Origin: Streptomyces camelliae
GTDB lineage: Bacteria > Actinomycetota > Actinomycetes > Streptomycetales > Streptomycetaceae
Assembly: GCF_027625935.1 (NCBI RefSeq)
Contig: NZ_CP115300.1
Location: 7,130,001 to 7,194,000, forward strand
Direction: 5' to 3'
Length of the DNA: 64,000 nt
How positions within the stretch are numbered: the stretch's first letter is position 1; every line of letters starts with the position of its first letter. A program made the position numbers and the translations under genes. The notes under the pieces were generated by a model. The model was not told the origin of the DNA. It made no database searches and was given only the letters and a program-made list of their open reading frames with translations. Below, piece by piece: positions 37,483 through 46,569 of the stretch.

Positions 37483-38277
37483 TCACGTACCCGCAAGAGG
37501 CAGTGCCGCAGCCACCAGCTTCCCGGCCGCCGCGGCCTTGTCGAGAGACTCCCGCAGCAGATCCTCCCTCGGCTGCCGCCCGATCGACCCCACAGGTGCC
37601 GCGAACATCAGCACCTGCTGGTGCTTGTTGGCGGCGGCCCGCCAGCTGTCGGTCACCTGCAGCGGCTGATGCGCCTGCCACCAGGCCACGGGCTGCCCGC
37701 CGTTCGCCGAAGGCTGGAGCACCGCGTGCAGCTGGCCCACGGCGAGCAGCACCGACCAGCCGTGCAGCACCGGCGGCACGGACGTCAGCTCGGTCATCGG
37801 CGTGTACCCCTGCTCGATGAGCAGCGGAAGGAAGTCGTCACCGGGCCCGCTGGTGCCCGGGCGCACGATCGGCGTGGTCGGCTCGACGACGAGCGCGGGG
37901 TGCAACTCGCCCTCGATCAGGACGAGTCCGCTGGTCACGCCGAGCACCGCCTGCTCGGGCACGGACTTCTGCGGCTCGCCGGCGGCTGCGGCCTCGCCGG
38001 TGACACCGCCGATGGACCGCACGGCACCCTGCAACTGCTCCTCGGTGACCTGGACGACCTGCGAGGGCAGGCAACTGGCGTGGGCGAAGGCGAGGACGGC
38101 GGTCTCGTCGCCGACGAACAGAACGGTGCTGGTGCGCTCCTGCTCGGAGTCGCCCGGGGTGCGGCAGGAGGTGCAGTCGTAACTGCCCGGGGCGTTCTCT
38201 CCGGCGAGCAGCCGGTCGGCTTCTTCGTCGCCGATCTCGGCGCGTACGGCGTCACTCACGTCGAGCATGCGCGGCAC
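37483..38277 (-). CDS. Conserved hypothetical protein with N-terminal Cys motif
   Basis: The 264-residue protein has an N-terminal CTSC pair (around residues 35-38) and a later HASC; together these could bind a metal. The middle and C-terminal parts are a mixed alpha/beta region with ALVVEPTTPIVRPG, GWSVLLAVGQLHAVLQP and AWWQAHQPLQVTDSWRAAANKHQQVL. No catalytic motif is recognised. GTG 38277 is supported by GAGGGAG 5 nt upstream. It is presumably a Streptomyces-conserved protein of unknown function. Confidence 0.7.
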   Translation of the reverse strand: MPRMLDVSDAVRAEIGDEEADRLLAGENAPGSYDCTSCRTPGDSEQERTSTVLFVGDETAVLAFAHASCLPSQVVQVTEEQLQGAVRSIGGVTGEAAAAGEPQKSVPEQAVLGVTSGLVLIEGELHPALVVEPTTPIVRPGTSGPGDDFLPLLIEQGYTPMTELTSVPPVLHGWSVLLAVGQLHAVLQPSANGGQPVAWWQAHQPLQVTDSWRAAANKHQQVLMFAAPVGSIGRQPREDLLRESLDKAAAAGKLVAAALPLAGT

Positions 38278-38619
38278 GGTGGCTCCCTCGGGATGCGGTG
38301 CTGGGTCGGCAGGGTGGCTCCCGGCCGATGAGTCCCGGGGTGTCCGGGCTCATGAAGAAGACAACGGACGTCCTGTGGTGGGAGTCACGCCCCGACGCGG
38401 ACCGGTTCGCACCAACCGCCGCACACGGTCACCGGTCGTGCGGAATCGGCCACTCACCGTCAACTCCCCGTCCGGTCAAGGAGCTTGAACGGGTGAAGAG
38501 AATCACAGATTACTTCGGGGACTGGTCGACAAATCAGGAAATCAGCGGATGTAGTGGGTGGCCGAAAATCACCGCTACCTGCGGTAACCGCCAACTGGCC
38601 TGGATGGACGGGGAGTTGG
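38278..38619. other. Intergenic region between hypothetical gene and rpf promoter
   Basis: About 340 bases without a supported gene. Plus-strand ORFs are present but have no recognisable domain and unconvincing starts. It separates a leftward gene from the rightward rpf gene. Confidence 0.5.
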
Positions 38620-39510
<891 letters not shown>

Positions 39511-39526
39511 GCGCCGAGCACCCGCA

Positions 39527-39561
39527 GGACAGCCGCCGCCCGCCGAGGGCGGCGGCTGTCC
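39527..39561 (+). terminator. Hairpin terminator after rpf
   Basis: A 15-bp perfect stem (GGACAGCCGCCGCCC at 39527-39541 with 39547-39561) and GCCGA loop directly downstream of the rpf stop. Confidence 0.88.
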
Positions 39562-39859
39562 GCGTCGGTGCTGTTGTGCTGAATCCGTGAAAATTCCTAT
39601 GCGCTGTCAGCTGTCGTGACATCGCGCCGGATTGCTGGGGGAATCCTGTCCCGGAAGCGCCTCGATCCCTGCCACGGCGGCTTTCCGCCGGGTATTTCGA
39701 AGCGGCTGCGCGAGGGTAGTGAATTCCGTTCGATTGCGCTGACAAGCCCGGCGGAAACCCTCGTACGTGTGAACCGTTTCGCCGGAAACACCGGCCGGGA
39801 AGCTGTGACAGAAGTGTGACCCGGTGCGTAAGTTCCTCTTACCTTGCTAGCTTGGTGGC
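39562..39859. other. Intergenic region before the I78 inhibitor gene
   Basis: About 300 bases with lower GC than the surroundings. It contains an inverted repeat GTAAG-TTCCT-CTTAC near 39830 just before the gene, perhaps part of its promoter. No gene is supported. Confidence 0.4.
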
Positions 39860-40075
39860 ATGGCATCGATCCCCACTCCGCCGGCGGAGCCCCAGGACAG
39901 TCCGGACGGTTACGTCGGCCTCGACGCCGCCGACGCCGAGCGGCTCGCTCGGCAGCGGGGCTGGTCGACGGTACGGTCGCTGCCGCCGGGCGCGATCATC
40001 ACCATGGAGTACCGGGTGGGACGGCTGAACTTCGAGGTGCGCGACGGCCGGGTGGCCCGCGCCTGGAAGGGCTGA
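39860..40075 (+). CDS. I78-family peptidase inhibitor-like protein
   Basis: The 71-residue protein matches the inhibitor I78 domain: VGLDAADAERLARQRGW, TVRSLPPGAIITMEYRVGRLNFEV and RDGRVARAWKG, with the inhibitory-loop region near the PPGA/MEYR segment. There is no export signal, so it should act in the cytoplasm unless a leaderless route exists. The family inhibits serine peptidases; the target is unknown. A strong bidirectional terminator separates it from the PAP2 gene. Confidence 0.8.
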   Translation: MASIPTPPAEPQDSPDGYVGLDAADAERLARQRGWSTVRSLPPGAIITMEYRVGRLNFEVRDGRVARAWKG

Positions 40076-40100
40076 ACGCCCCACCGACGGCACACAGGGC

Positions 40101-40135
40101 GAAGGCCCCGCTCCTGAACGGGAGACGGGGCCTTC
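40101..40135. terminator. Bidirectional hairpin terminator
   Basis: GAAGGCCCCG (40101-40110) pairs with CGGGGCCTTC (40126-40135), with an inner CTCC/GGAG extension. It lies between the convergent I78 and PAP2 genes. Confidence 0.85.
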
Positions 40136-40186
40136 GTCGCGCTGCGGGGCGGTTGTGCGTACCGGGGCCCGCTGTCGTCGGGGGTG

Positions 40187-41218
40187 TCAGCCGCCCGTCA
40201 GGGGGCGGGCCGGCTGGGAGGTGCCGCGTGGGACGCGGTGGTCGGTGTGCGGCGGGCGGCGGCTGCCCACCGGGGTGACCGGGCTGCGCTCCGAGCGGGT
40301 CGTGTGCGGCCCGGGAGCCAGGTGCGCCAGCCCCCGCGAGGCCCGCGTCGAGGCGACCGGCTCGCGCTCCGGGGACGGCTGCCCGGCCGGCGCGGCGCTG
40401 CGCGGCTTGAGCACCACCGGGGTGACCGGGACGACCGGTTCGGCCACGGGCCGGCCGCGGCGGGCCCGCCAGCGGTCGCGCAGGTCGAACAGCCAGTCCT
40501 CGGTCCGGGCGATCAGCGGCTCGCACCACGGCAGCGCGAGCAGGATCAGCAGACCCGCGGCCCAGCCCAGCAGCACGTCGCTCAGCCAGTGCGTACCGAG
40601 GTAGACGGTGGTGAGGCCGACGCCGAGCGCGGTGATCGCCGACAGCGCCGACAGCCAGCGGCGCGCCCGCGGAGTGGAGGCCAGATACGCCAGGATTCCC
40701 CAGGTCACCACCGCGTTGGCGGTGTGGCCGCTGGGGAATATATCGCCGCCCAGGCCCATTTCGTTCGAGCCGATCACGGTCGCGTAGTGCGGACCGAGGC
40801 GCCCCATCCCGTACTTGGCGGCGCCGACCGTGATGTTCAGCAGCAGCAGCGAGGCGGCCAGGGTCAGCAGTGGGCGGAGCGTGTGCTGCCGCCAGGAGCG
40901 CCAGCCGAGCCAGGCCGCGACCATCACGGCGGTGGGGCCGCGCTGGCCGAGCACCACGTAGTAGTCGAGGAAGGCGTGGATCTGCGGCCACTGCTGGTAC
41001 GGCCGGAAGAACATGACCTGCCAGTCGAGCCGGACCAGCCAGGACGTGATCACGACGGCCCACACGATCGCCAGGTAGAAAGCCAGGGTCGCCGTGAACA
41101 GAACGACCCGGTGCCGGCTCATCCTCGGGACATCGATGTGGGCCGGTCGTTCCGGCTCACGGTCGAGTCTGGCGAACACCCGGTCCAGCCGACGGGTGAG
41201 GTTTCGTTCGGTACGCAC
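40187..41218 (-). CDS. PAP2-family membrane phosphatase
   Basis: The 343-residue membrane protein has the acid-phosphatase motifs: K-x6-R-like KYGMGRLGPH, PSGHT and SDVLLGW preceded by GTHWLSD (catalytic His). About six hydrophobic segments precede a long disordered, Arg/Pro-rich C-terminal tail that is probably cytoplasmic. Family members dephosphorylate polyprenyl or glycerolipid phosphates. GTG 41218 is taken as start because it precedes a charged N-terminus (RTERNLTRRLDRVFARLD); it lacks a good binding site. Confidence 0.88.
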   Translation of the reverse strand: MRTERNLTRRLDRVFARLDREPERPAHIDVPRMSRHRVVLFTATLAFYLAIVWAVVITSWLVRLDWQVMFFRPYQQWPQIHAFLDYYVVLGQRGPTAVMVAAWLGWRSWRQHTLRPLLTLAASLLLLNITVGAAKYGMGRLGPHYATVIGSNEMGLGGDIFPSGHTANAVVTWGILAYLASTPRARRWLSALSAITALGVGLTTVYLGTHWLSDVLLGWAAGLLILLALPWCEPLIARTEDWLFDLRDRWRARRGRPVAEPVVPVTPVVLKPRSAAPAGQPSPEREPVASTRASRGLAHLAPGPHTTRSERSPVTPVGSRRPPHTDHRVPRGTSQPARPLTGG

Positions 41219-41455
41219 CCAATCGACGTTACAGCGAGTGAGCTGTGCACCCCGTCGAAACAGCGGCTTTGTGATGACGATGTGATGTGGCAAAGCTCTC
41301 AAGGATCGCTCGAATTCCGGGGATTCCGCAATCTCGTGACCTTGCCGCCATCAATTCCTTTGATCATGCCGGGTGTTGTTTATATAGCGCTTATGAATGC
41401 GTTAACCCGGTACTGACGCGGAATTCTCCACGGCGTCACCGGCCGGAGAAGTTGA
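41219..41455. other. AT-rich spacer upstream of the PAP2 gene
   Basis: The 237-bp gap contains a stretch, about 41285-41410, of far lower GC than the genes around it (for example TTTATATAGCGCTTATGAA). On the minus strand it carries TATAAA-like boxes and may hold the promoter of the PAP2 gene. No gene is supported. Confidence 0.4.
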
Positions 41456-42619
41456 TCATGGTGGACCGGAGCCGTTCAGCCAGAACGCCCCGTAGACCGC
41501 CGCGACGACCGCCAGAACCACCGTGACCAGCACGGACTTCGGCGTGCGCAACCGGGCCAGGGCGCGGGCGAGCGGCAGCAGCACCGGGAAGGCGGGCAGC
41601 AGCAGCCGGGGCTTGGAGCCGAAGTAACTCGACGCGCACAGGGCGAGTGCGAGGACGACACCCGTGTACACCAGCAGCGCGACCGGCTGACGCTGCCGGA
41701 TGCCGGTGAGGTGGAGCCACAGCAGCAGGGCGACCCCGACGATCAGGCCGGCGCCGGCGAGCGCGGACGGAAATGACGTGAACTTGTCGGCCACGAAACG
41801 CGCGAAGGCATAGCCGCCGTCGAACCCGTTGCGCCAGCCGGCCTGGACGTCCAGATAGCCGAGCGGACCCTTGCCGGTGCGGTGCCCGACCCAGAGGACG
41901 TAACCGGCGGCTCCGAGCGGAGCGAGCAGCATGCCGAGGACGCGGCGCCCGGCCGGCGTCCGCGCGCCGGGCGTGCGGCGGTCCCGTACGAAGGAGAGCA
42001 CGCCCGTGACCCACACCGCAGCGACCACCGCCGCCCCCACCGGCCGGGTCAGCCCGGCCAGCGCCGCGAGCACTCCGGCGCTCACCCACCGCCCGGTCAG
42101 CAGCGCGTACAGCGCCCAGGCCGCGAGCGCCGTGAACAGCGACTCGCTGTACGCCATCGACTGCACGATCCCCACGGGCAACACGGCCCACAGCAGTACC
42201 GCGCAGAGCCCGGCCCGGGGGCCGTACACCCGGTCCGCGACCGCGAAGATCCCCGCCGCCGCGGCCAGTGACGCGAGCAGGCTGACCGTGAACCCCGCGT
42301 CCGCGTACGACAGCGGCGTGACCGCGTGCAGCAGTCGCTCCAGCCAGGGCAGCAGCGGGAAGAACGCCAGGTTGGAGTGGACGTCGCCGTTCGGCAGCCG
42401 TACCTCGTAGCCGTACCCCAGCTCGGCGACCCGGGTGTACCAGAGGGCGTCCCAGCGCGCGGTCAGCAAGGTGTACGCGCTCGTGCCGCGCGCGGCGCTC
42501 CACACCGCCAGCACCACCAGCCCCAGGGCGCGCACCGCCGCATAGCCCAGCAGGGCCGGGGCCGCCCGGCGCAGCAGAGGGGCGCGGAGCTCGGCCGCGC
42601 GCAGGTCAAGAACGGTCAC
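41456..42619 (-). CDS. Polytopic glycosyltransferase, PIG-V/mannosyltransferase-like
   Basis: The 387-residue membrane protein has about ten hydrophobic segments. After the first comes TARWDALWYTRVAELGY, the aromatic W-D motif of PIG-V and related lipid-linked mannosyltransferases, followed by NLAFFPLLPWLERLLHAVTPLS and SMAYSESLFTALAAWALYAL, and near the end KPRLLLPAFPVLLPLA. It likely uses a polyprenyl-phosphate sugar donor on the outer face. GTG 42619 is chosen because the longer ATG start adds only a basic extension. It is divergent from the MFS gene. Confidence 0.85.
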   Translation of the reverse strand: MTVLDLRAAELRAPLLRRAAPALLGYAAVRALGLVVLAVWSAARGTSAYTLLTARWDALWYTRVAELGYGYEVRLPNGDVHSNLAFFPLLPWLERLLHAVTPLSYADAGFTVSLLASLAAAAGIFAVADRVYGPRAGLCAVLLWAVLPVGIVQSMAYSESLFTALAAWALYALLTGRWVSAGVLAALAGLTRPVGAAVVAAVWVTGVLSFVRDRRTPGARTPAGRRVLGMLLAPLGAAGYVLWVGHRTGKGPLGYLDVQAGWRNGFDGGYAFARFVADKFTSFPSALAGAGLIVGVALLLWLHLTGIRQRQPVALLVYTGVVLALALCASSYFGSKPRLLLPAFPVLLPLARALARLRTPKSVLVTVVLAVVAAVYGAFWLNGSGPP

Positions 42620-42879
42620 GGGCTCGATTATCGAACGGCCGGTGAACCGGAATCGTCCCCGGGGCGTGGTCAAGGGGAGATGAAGTGGCGTACGCCACAC
42701 GGGTTCCGTCGAGCGTGTGAGAGGTCCGCCACGTGTGCGCGCGGCGGACTCGCGTACGCTGGCGAGTCACCCGCGTGGGTTCGAGCGGGCCGGAGACACC
42801 GCTCCTCTCCGGCCGTACGACAGGGAAGTCCCCGCCCCGTCGTCCGCCGCACGCGAGGGATCAGCTGGGAGGTACGCAC

Positions 42880-44550
42880 ATGTCCGGGACGACCACGGCC
42901 GCCATGCGGCCGCGCCACCGGGCGGCGGCCGGGGCCGGCGCCAACCGCTGGGTCGTCCTCGTCGTCCTCTGCGTCAGCCTGCTGCTCGTCGCTCTCGACG
43001 CGACCGTGCTGCATGTGGCGGTCCCCGCCGTCACCGAGGACCTCAGGCCCGGCGCCATAGAACTGCTCTGGATCGTCGACGTCTATCCACTGGTCTGCGC
43101 CTCGCTGCTGATCCTCTTCGGCACGCTCGGCGACCGGATCGGCCGCAGACGCGTCCTGCTGCTCGGCTACGGCCTCTTCGGCGTCGCCTCCGCCGTGGCC
43201 GCCTTCGCGCCGACCGCCGAGACACTCATCCTGGCCCGCGCGCTGCTCGGCGTCGGCGGCGCCATGATCATGCCGGCCACGCTGTCGATCCTCCGCCAGG
43301 TCTTCCCCGACCGGCGCGAGCGCGCGCTCGCCATCGGCATCTGGAGCGCGGTCGCGGCCGTCGGCGCGGCGGTCGGCCCGCTGCTCGGCGGCTTTCTGCT
43401 GGAGCACTTCTGGTGGGGCGCGGTCTTCCTCGTCAACATCCCGCTGATGCTGGTCAGTCTGCCGGTCGGCCGGATCCTGCTGCCCGAGTCCCGGGGCGAG
43501 CGCACCGGTCCCTGGGACGTGTCCGGCGCCCTGATGGCGGCCGGCGGTCTGTTCGGTGTCGTCCTCGGGGTGAAGCGGCTGGGTGGCGGAGAGGCACCGG
43601 CGAGCCCCTTCACCGTGCTGCCGCTGCTGATCGGCGCGGCCCTCCTCTTCTTCTTCGTACGGCGTCAGCGGCGGCTGCCGCATCCGCTGGTGGACCTGCG
43701 GATGTTCCGCCGGCCCGCGTTCAGCACCTCGGTGGGCTGCATCGTGCTGGCGATGCTCGCGCTGGTCGGCCTGGAGCTGATCGCCGCGCAGTATCTGCAG
43801 CTGGTGCTCGGCCTGTCGCCGCTGCGGACGGGCCTCAGGCTGCTGCCGCTGACCGTCGCGGCGATGGCGGCGGGCCTCGCGGGCGCACGGATGCTGCGCC
43901 GCTTCGGGCCGCGCCGGATGGTGTGCGCCGGCTTCCTGCTGACCGCCGCCGCGGTGCTGACGCTCACCGCGATGGGCGGCGGCGACAACGCCCCGCTGCT
44001 GCTGTCCGGTTTCGTGCTGCTCGGCTTCGGCCTGGAGACCACGCTCTTCGGGGCGTACGAGTCGATGCTCAGCGAGGCCCCGGCGGACCAGGCCGGCGGC
44101 GCGGCCGCGATCGGCGAGACGTCGTACCAGCTCGGCGCCGGCATCGGCATCGCGCTGCTCGGCAGCGTGATGAACGCGGCCTACGCCCCCGGGCTGCGGT
44201 CGGTGCCGGGCGTCCCGCGGCACGCCTCGCGCGCGGCCGGGCACTCGATCGGCGAGGCCTACGACGTCGCCGGGCGGCTCGGCGGCGACACCGGGGCCGC
44301 GCTGCGCCTGGCCGCACGGGACTCCTTCGTGCACGGGCTGCATGTGACGCTGCTGGTCAGCGCCGGGCTGTTGCTGCTGGGGTCGGTGATCGCGCTGCGG
44401 CTGCCGCGGATCATGCAGTGCGGGGAGCCCGCGGCGCCGGTGGAGCTGCCCGCGCCGAGGGAAGAGGTGCCCCGGGGAGAGGCGTCGAGGGAAGAAGTGC
44501 CGAGGGAAGAGATGCCCAGGGAAGAGGTGCAGTCCCGCGTCTCGGCCTGA
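42880..44550 (+). CDS. MFS drug exporter, DHA2 (14-TM) family
   Basis: The 556-residue transporter fits the DHA2/EmrB-type family: LDATVLHVAVPAVTEDL in TM1, the motif A-like LGDRIGRRRVLLLGY, motif C-like IGIWSAVAAVGAAVGPLLGG and 14 predicted helices. It would export drugs or metabolites with proton antiport. GGGAGG is 8 nt before ATG 42880, deciding the start. Its C-terminus is a 15-nt tandem repeat encoding REEVP-type units. Confidence 0.92.
   Translation: MSGTTTAAMRPRHRAAAGAGANRWVVLVVLCVSLLLVALDATVLHVAVPAVTEDLRPGAIELLWIVDVYPLVCASLLILFGTLGDRIGRRRVLLLGYGLFGVASAVAAFAPTAETLILARALLGVGGAMIMPATLSILRQVFPDRRERALAIGIWSAVAAVGAAVGPLLGGFLLEHFWWGAVFLVNIPLMLVSLPVGRILLPESRGERTGPWDVSGALMAAGGLFGVVLGVKRLGGGEAPASPFTVLPLLIGAALLFFFVRRQRRLPHPLVDLRMFRRPAFSTSVGCIVLAMLALVGLELIAAQYLQLVLGLSPLRTGLRLLPLTVAAMAAGLAGARMLRRFGPRRMVCAGFLLTAAAVLTLTAMGGGDNAPLLLSGFVLLGFGLETTLFGAYESMLSEAPADQAGGAAAIGETSYQLGAGIGIALLGSVMNAAYAPGLRSVPGVPRHASRAAGHSIGEAYDVAGRLGGDTGAALRLAARDSFVHGLHVTLLVSAGLLLLGSVIALRLPRIMQCGEPAAPVELPAPREEVPRGEASREEVPREEMPREEVQSRVSA
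44458..44532 (+). repeat. Five 15-nt tandem repeats in the MFS gene 3' end
   Basis: Units of the type AGGGAAGAGGTGCCC (encoding REEVP) run in frame from 44458 to 44532: the first, third, fourth and fifth are close copies, the second (CGGGGAGAGGCGTCG) is diverged. The segment is the cytoplasmic tail of the exporter. Confidence 0.85.
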
Positions 44551-44599
44551 CGTACTGGACGTGCGGGACACGGCACCGTAACGTCGGCCGCAAAAAGTG

Positions 44600-44614
44600 A
44601 CTAGCAGTGCTAGT
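44600..44614 (+). promoter_or_regulatory. Perfect palindrome upstream of glutaryl-CoA dehydrogenase
   Basis: ACTAGCA-G-TGCTAGT (44600-44614) lies 23 nt before ATG 44638 and is followed by TTTTCTT. The arms match perfectly. It could be a TetR/GntR-type operator for the acyl-CoA dehydrogenase gene or a short terminator for the MFS gene. Confidence 0.6.
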
Positions 44615-44637
44615 TTTCTTGTGCCGGAGGGTGTCTC

Positions 44638-45828
44638 ATGTCCGCGTCCTCGAAGTTGCCCCCCTTCGATCCCGCCGACCCGCTCGGGATCGACGACCTG
44701 CTGGAACCGGAAGACCTGGCCGTGCGGGACACCGTGCGGGCCTGGGCGGCGGACCGTGTGCTGCCGCACATCACCGAGTGGTACGAGGCGGGGGAGCTGC
44801 CCGGCATCCGTGAGCTGGCGAGGGAACTCGGCGGGATCGGCGCCCTCGGCATGTCCCTGACCGGCTACGGCTGCGCCGGCGCGACGGCCGTGCAGTACGG
44901 CCTGGCCTGTCTGGAGCTGGAGGCCGCCGACTCCGGCATCCGCTCCCTGGTCTCCGTGCAGGGCTCGCTCGCCATGTACGCGATCCACCGGTTCGGCAGC
45001 GAGGAGCAGAAGCTCCAGTGGCTGCCCCGCATGGCGTCCGGCGAGGTCATCGGCTGCTTCGGACTGACCGAGCCCGACCACGGCTCCGACCCCGCCGCCA
45101 TGCGTACCCGCGCCAAGCGCGATGGCGCCGACTGGATCCTCAACGGCCGCAAGATGTGGATCACCAACGGCTCGGTCGCCGGGGTGGCCGTCGTGTGGGC
45201 GCAGACCGAGGACGGCATCCGCGGCTTCGTCGTCCCCACCGACACCCCCGGCTTCTCGGCGCCGGAGATCAAGCACAAGTGGTCGCTGCGCGCCTCGGTC
45301 ACCAGTGAACTCGTCCTGGACGACGTACGGCTGCCTGCAAACGCCGTACTCCCGGAGGTCACCGGACTGCGCGGCCCGCTCAGCTGTCTGTCCCATGCCC
45401 GCTACGGCATCGTCTGGGGCGCGATGGGCGCGGCGCGCAGTTCCTTCGAGGCGGCCCTGGACTACGCGAAGTCGCGGGAGCAGTTCGGGCGGCCCATCGG
45501 CGGCTTCCAGCTCACCCAGGCCAAACTCGCCGACATGGCGGTCGAACTGCACAAGGGAATCCTGCTCGCCCACCATCTCGGGCGGCGGATGGACGCCGGC
45601 CGCCTGCGCCCCGAGCAGGTCAGCTTCGGCAAGCTCAACAACGTCCGCGAGGCCATCGAGATCTGCCGTACGGCGCGGACGATCCTCGGTGCCAACGGGA
45701 TCTCCCTCGAATACCCCGTGATGCGGCACGCGACCAACCTGGAATCGGTGCTCACCTACGAGGGCACCGTCGAGATGCACCAGCTCGTGCTGGGCAAGGC
45801 GCTCACCGGGCTCGACGCCTTCCGGTGA
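44638..45828 (+). CDS. Glutaryl-CoA dehydrogenase-type acyl-CoA dehydrogenase
   Basis: The 396-residue flavoenzyme is full-length. It has SVQGSLAMYAIHRFGSEEQKLQWLP, GCFGLTEPDHGSDPAAM (FAD/substrate contact), KMWITNG and the catalytic glutamate in TYEGTVEMHQLVLGKALTG (Glu375), the position and context used by glutaryl-CoA dehydrogenases rather than medium-chain enzymes. It would convert glutaryl-CoA to crotonyl-CoA in lysine/tryptophan catabolism. GGAGGGTG precedes the ATG. A perfect palindrome sits immediately upstream. Confidence 0.92.
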   Translation: MSASSKLPPFDPADPLGIDDLLEPEDLAVRDTVRAWAADRVLPHITEWYEAGELPGIRELARELGGIGALGMSLTGYGCAGATAVQYGLACLELEAADSGIRSLVSVQGSLAMYAIHRFGSEEQKLQWLPRMASGEVIGCFGLTEPDHGSDPAAMRTRAKRDGADWILNGRKMWITNGSVAGVAVVWAQTEDGIRGFVVPTDTPGFSAPEIKHKWSLRASVTSELVLDDVRLPANAVLPEVTGLRGPLSCLSHARYGIVWGAMGAARSSFEAALDYAKSREQFGRPIGGFQLTQAKLADMAVELHKGILLAHHLGRRMDAGRLRPEQVSFGKLNNVREAIEICRTARTILGANGISLEYPVMRHATNLESVLTYEGTVEMHQLVLGKALTGLDAFR

Positions 45829-45863
45829 GCCCCCAGGGGGCAGGGCCGGCGTGCGGCCCTGCC

Positions 45864-46301
45864 TCAGCTCTGGTTGAAGAAGCCGTCCTCGCGGCGCGCG
45901 GCCGGCTCACCGCTGACGATCTCGGTGTTGGCCGGCGTCAGCAGGAAGACCCGGGTCGCCACCCGCTCGATCGTGCCGCGCAGACCGAAGGTCAGCCCCG
46001 CCGCGAAGTCCACCACGCGCTTGGCGTCGGCGGGCTCCATCGCCGTGAGGTTCATGATGACCGGGACACCGTCCCGGAACAGCTCGCCGATGGCGCGGGC
46101 GTCCCGGAAGCTGTCCGGGGTGACCGTGCCGATCCGGCGGCCCTTCTCCTCGGCCGTGTCCGTGGCCACCTGCACCCGGGGATCCGTGACCCAGGCGTCT
46201 CGCGACTCCGGGGCCTCGGAGTACTCGTCGTCGTAGTAACGCTCGTCATCGTTGTCGTCGACGAGGCCGAGCCACGCACTCGCCTTGCGTACCGATCCCA
46301 T
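45864..46301 (-). CDS. SepF-like cell division protein
   Basis: The 145-residue protein has a SepF layout: an N-terminal amphipathic segment ([13 protein letters not shown]), an acidic linker ([19 protein letters not shown]) and a SepF core containing [67 protein letters not shown]. It lacks the ylm-cluster context of main SepF (located with ftsZ), so it is a second paralogue, like the SflA/SflB-type proteins of Streptomyces. ATG 46301 is used. Confidence 0.92.
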   Translation of the reverse strand: MGSVRKASAWLGLVDDNDDERYYDDEYSEAPESRDAWVTDPRVQVATDTAEEKGRRIGTVTPDSFRDARAIGELFRDGVPVIMNLTAMEPADAKRVVDFAAGLTFGLRGTIERVATRVFLLTPANTEIVSGEPAARREDGFFNQS

Positions 46302-46569
46302 GGACGCCTCCTCTCACAGCGGTCTTTCGTGCTTTCAGCACCCCTATGGTCATCCATGATGCGGACGGCGCGCCAAGTGGATAGACGCCGCGCGGGGGGT
46401 TTGTGACGGTACTGGTGCACAGCCGATCCGTCGAGAGCCCTTGTGTCCCAAGGGTCCTGACTCATATGGCTGCTGACTGAGAGTGAAATATGATCGTCGA
46501 CGGCGGACGGGTGATCGTCACTGCGTACGGGTGAACTGCCAACGTCGTACCACATCACGGGGGATCGAA

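Noticed and set aside
42750-42830. tRNA-like T-loop (GGTTCGAGC) upstream of the MFS gene
   Set aside because: The flanking bases do not form a T-stem, acceptor stem or anticodon arm.
44600-44620. Strong rho-independent terminator for the MFS gene
   Set aside because: The stem is only 6-7 bp. It is recorded as a palindrome of uncertain role rather than a terminator.
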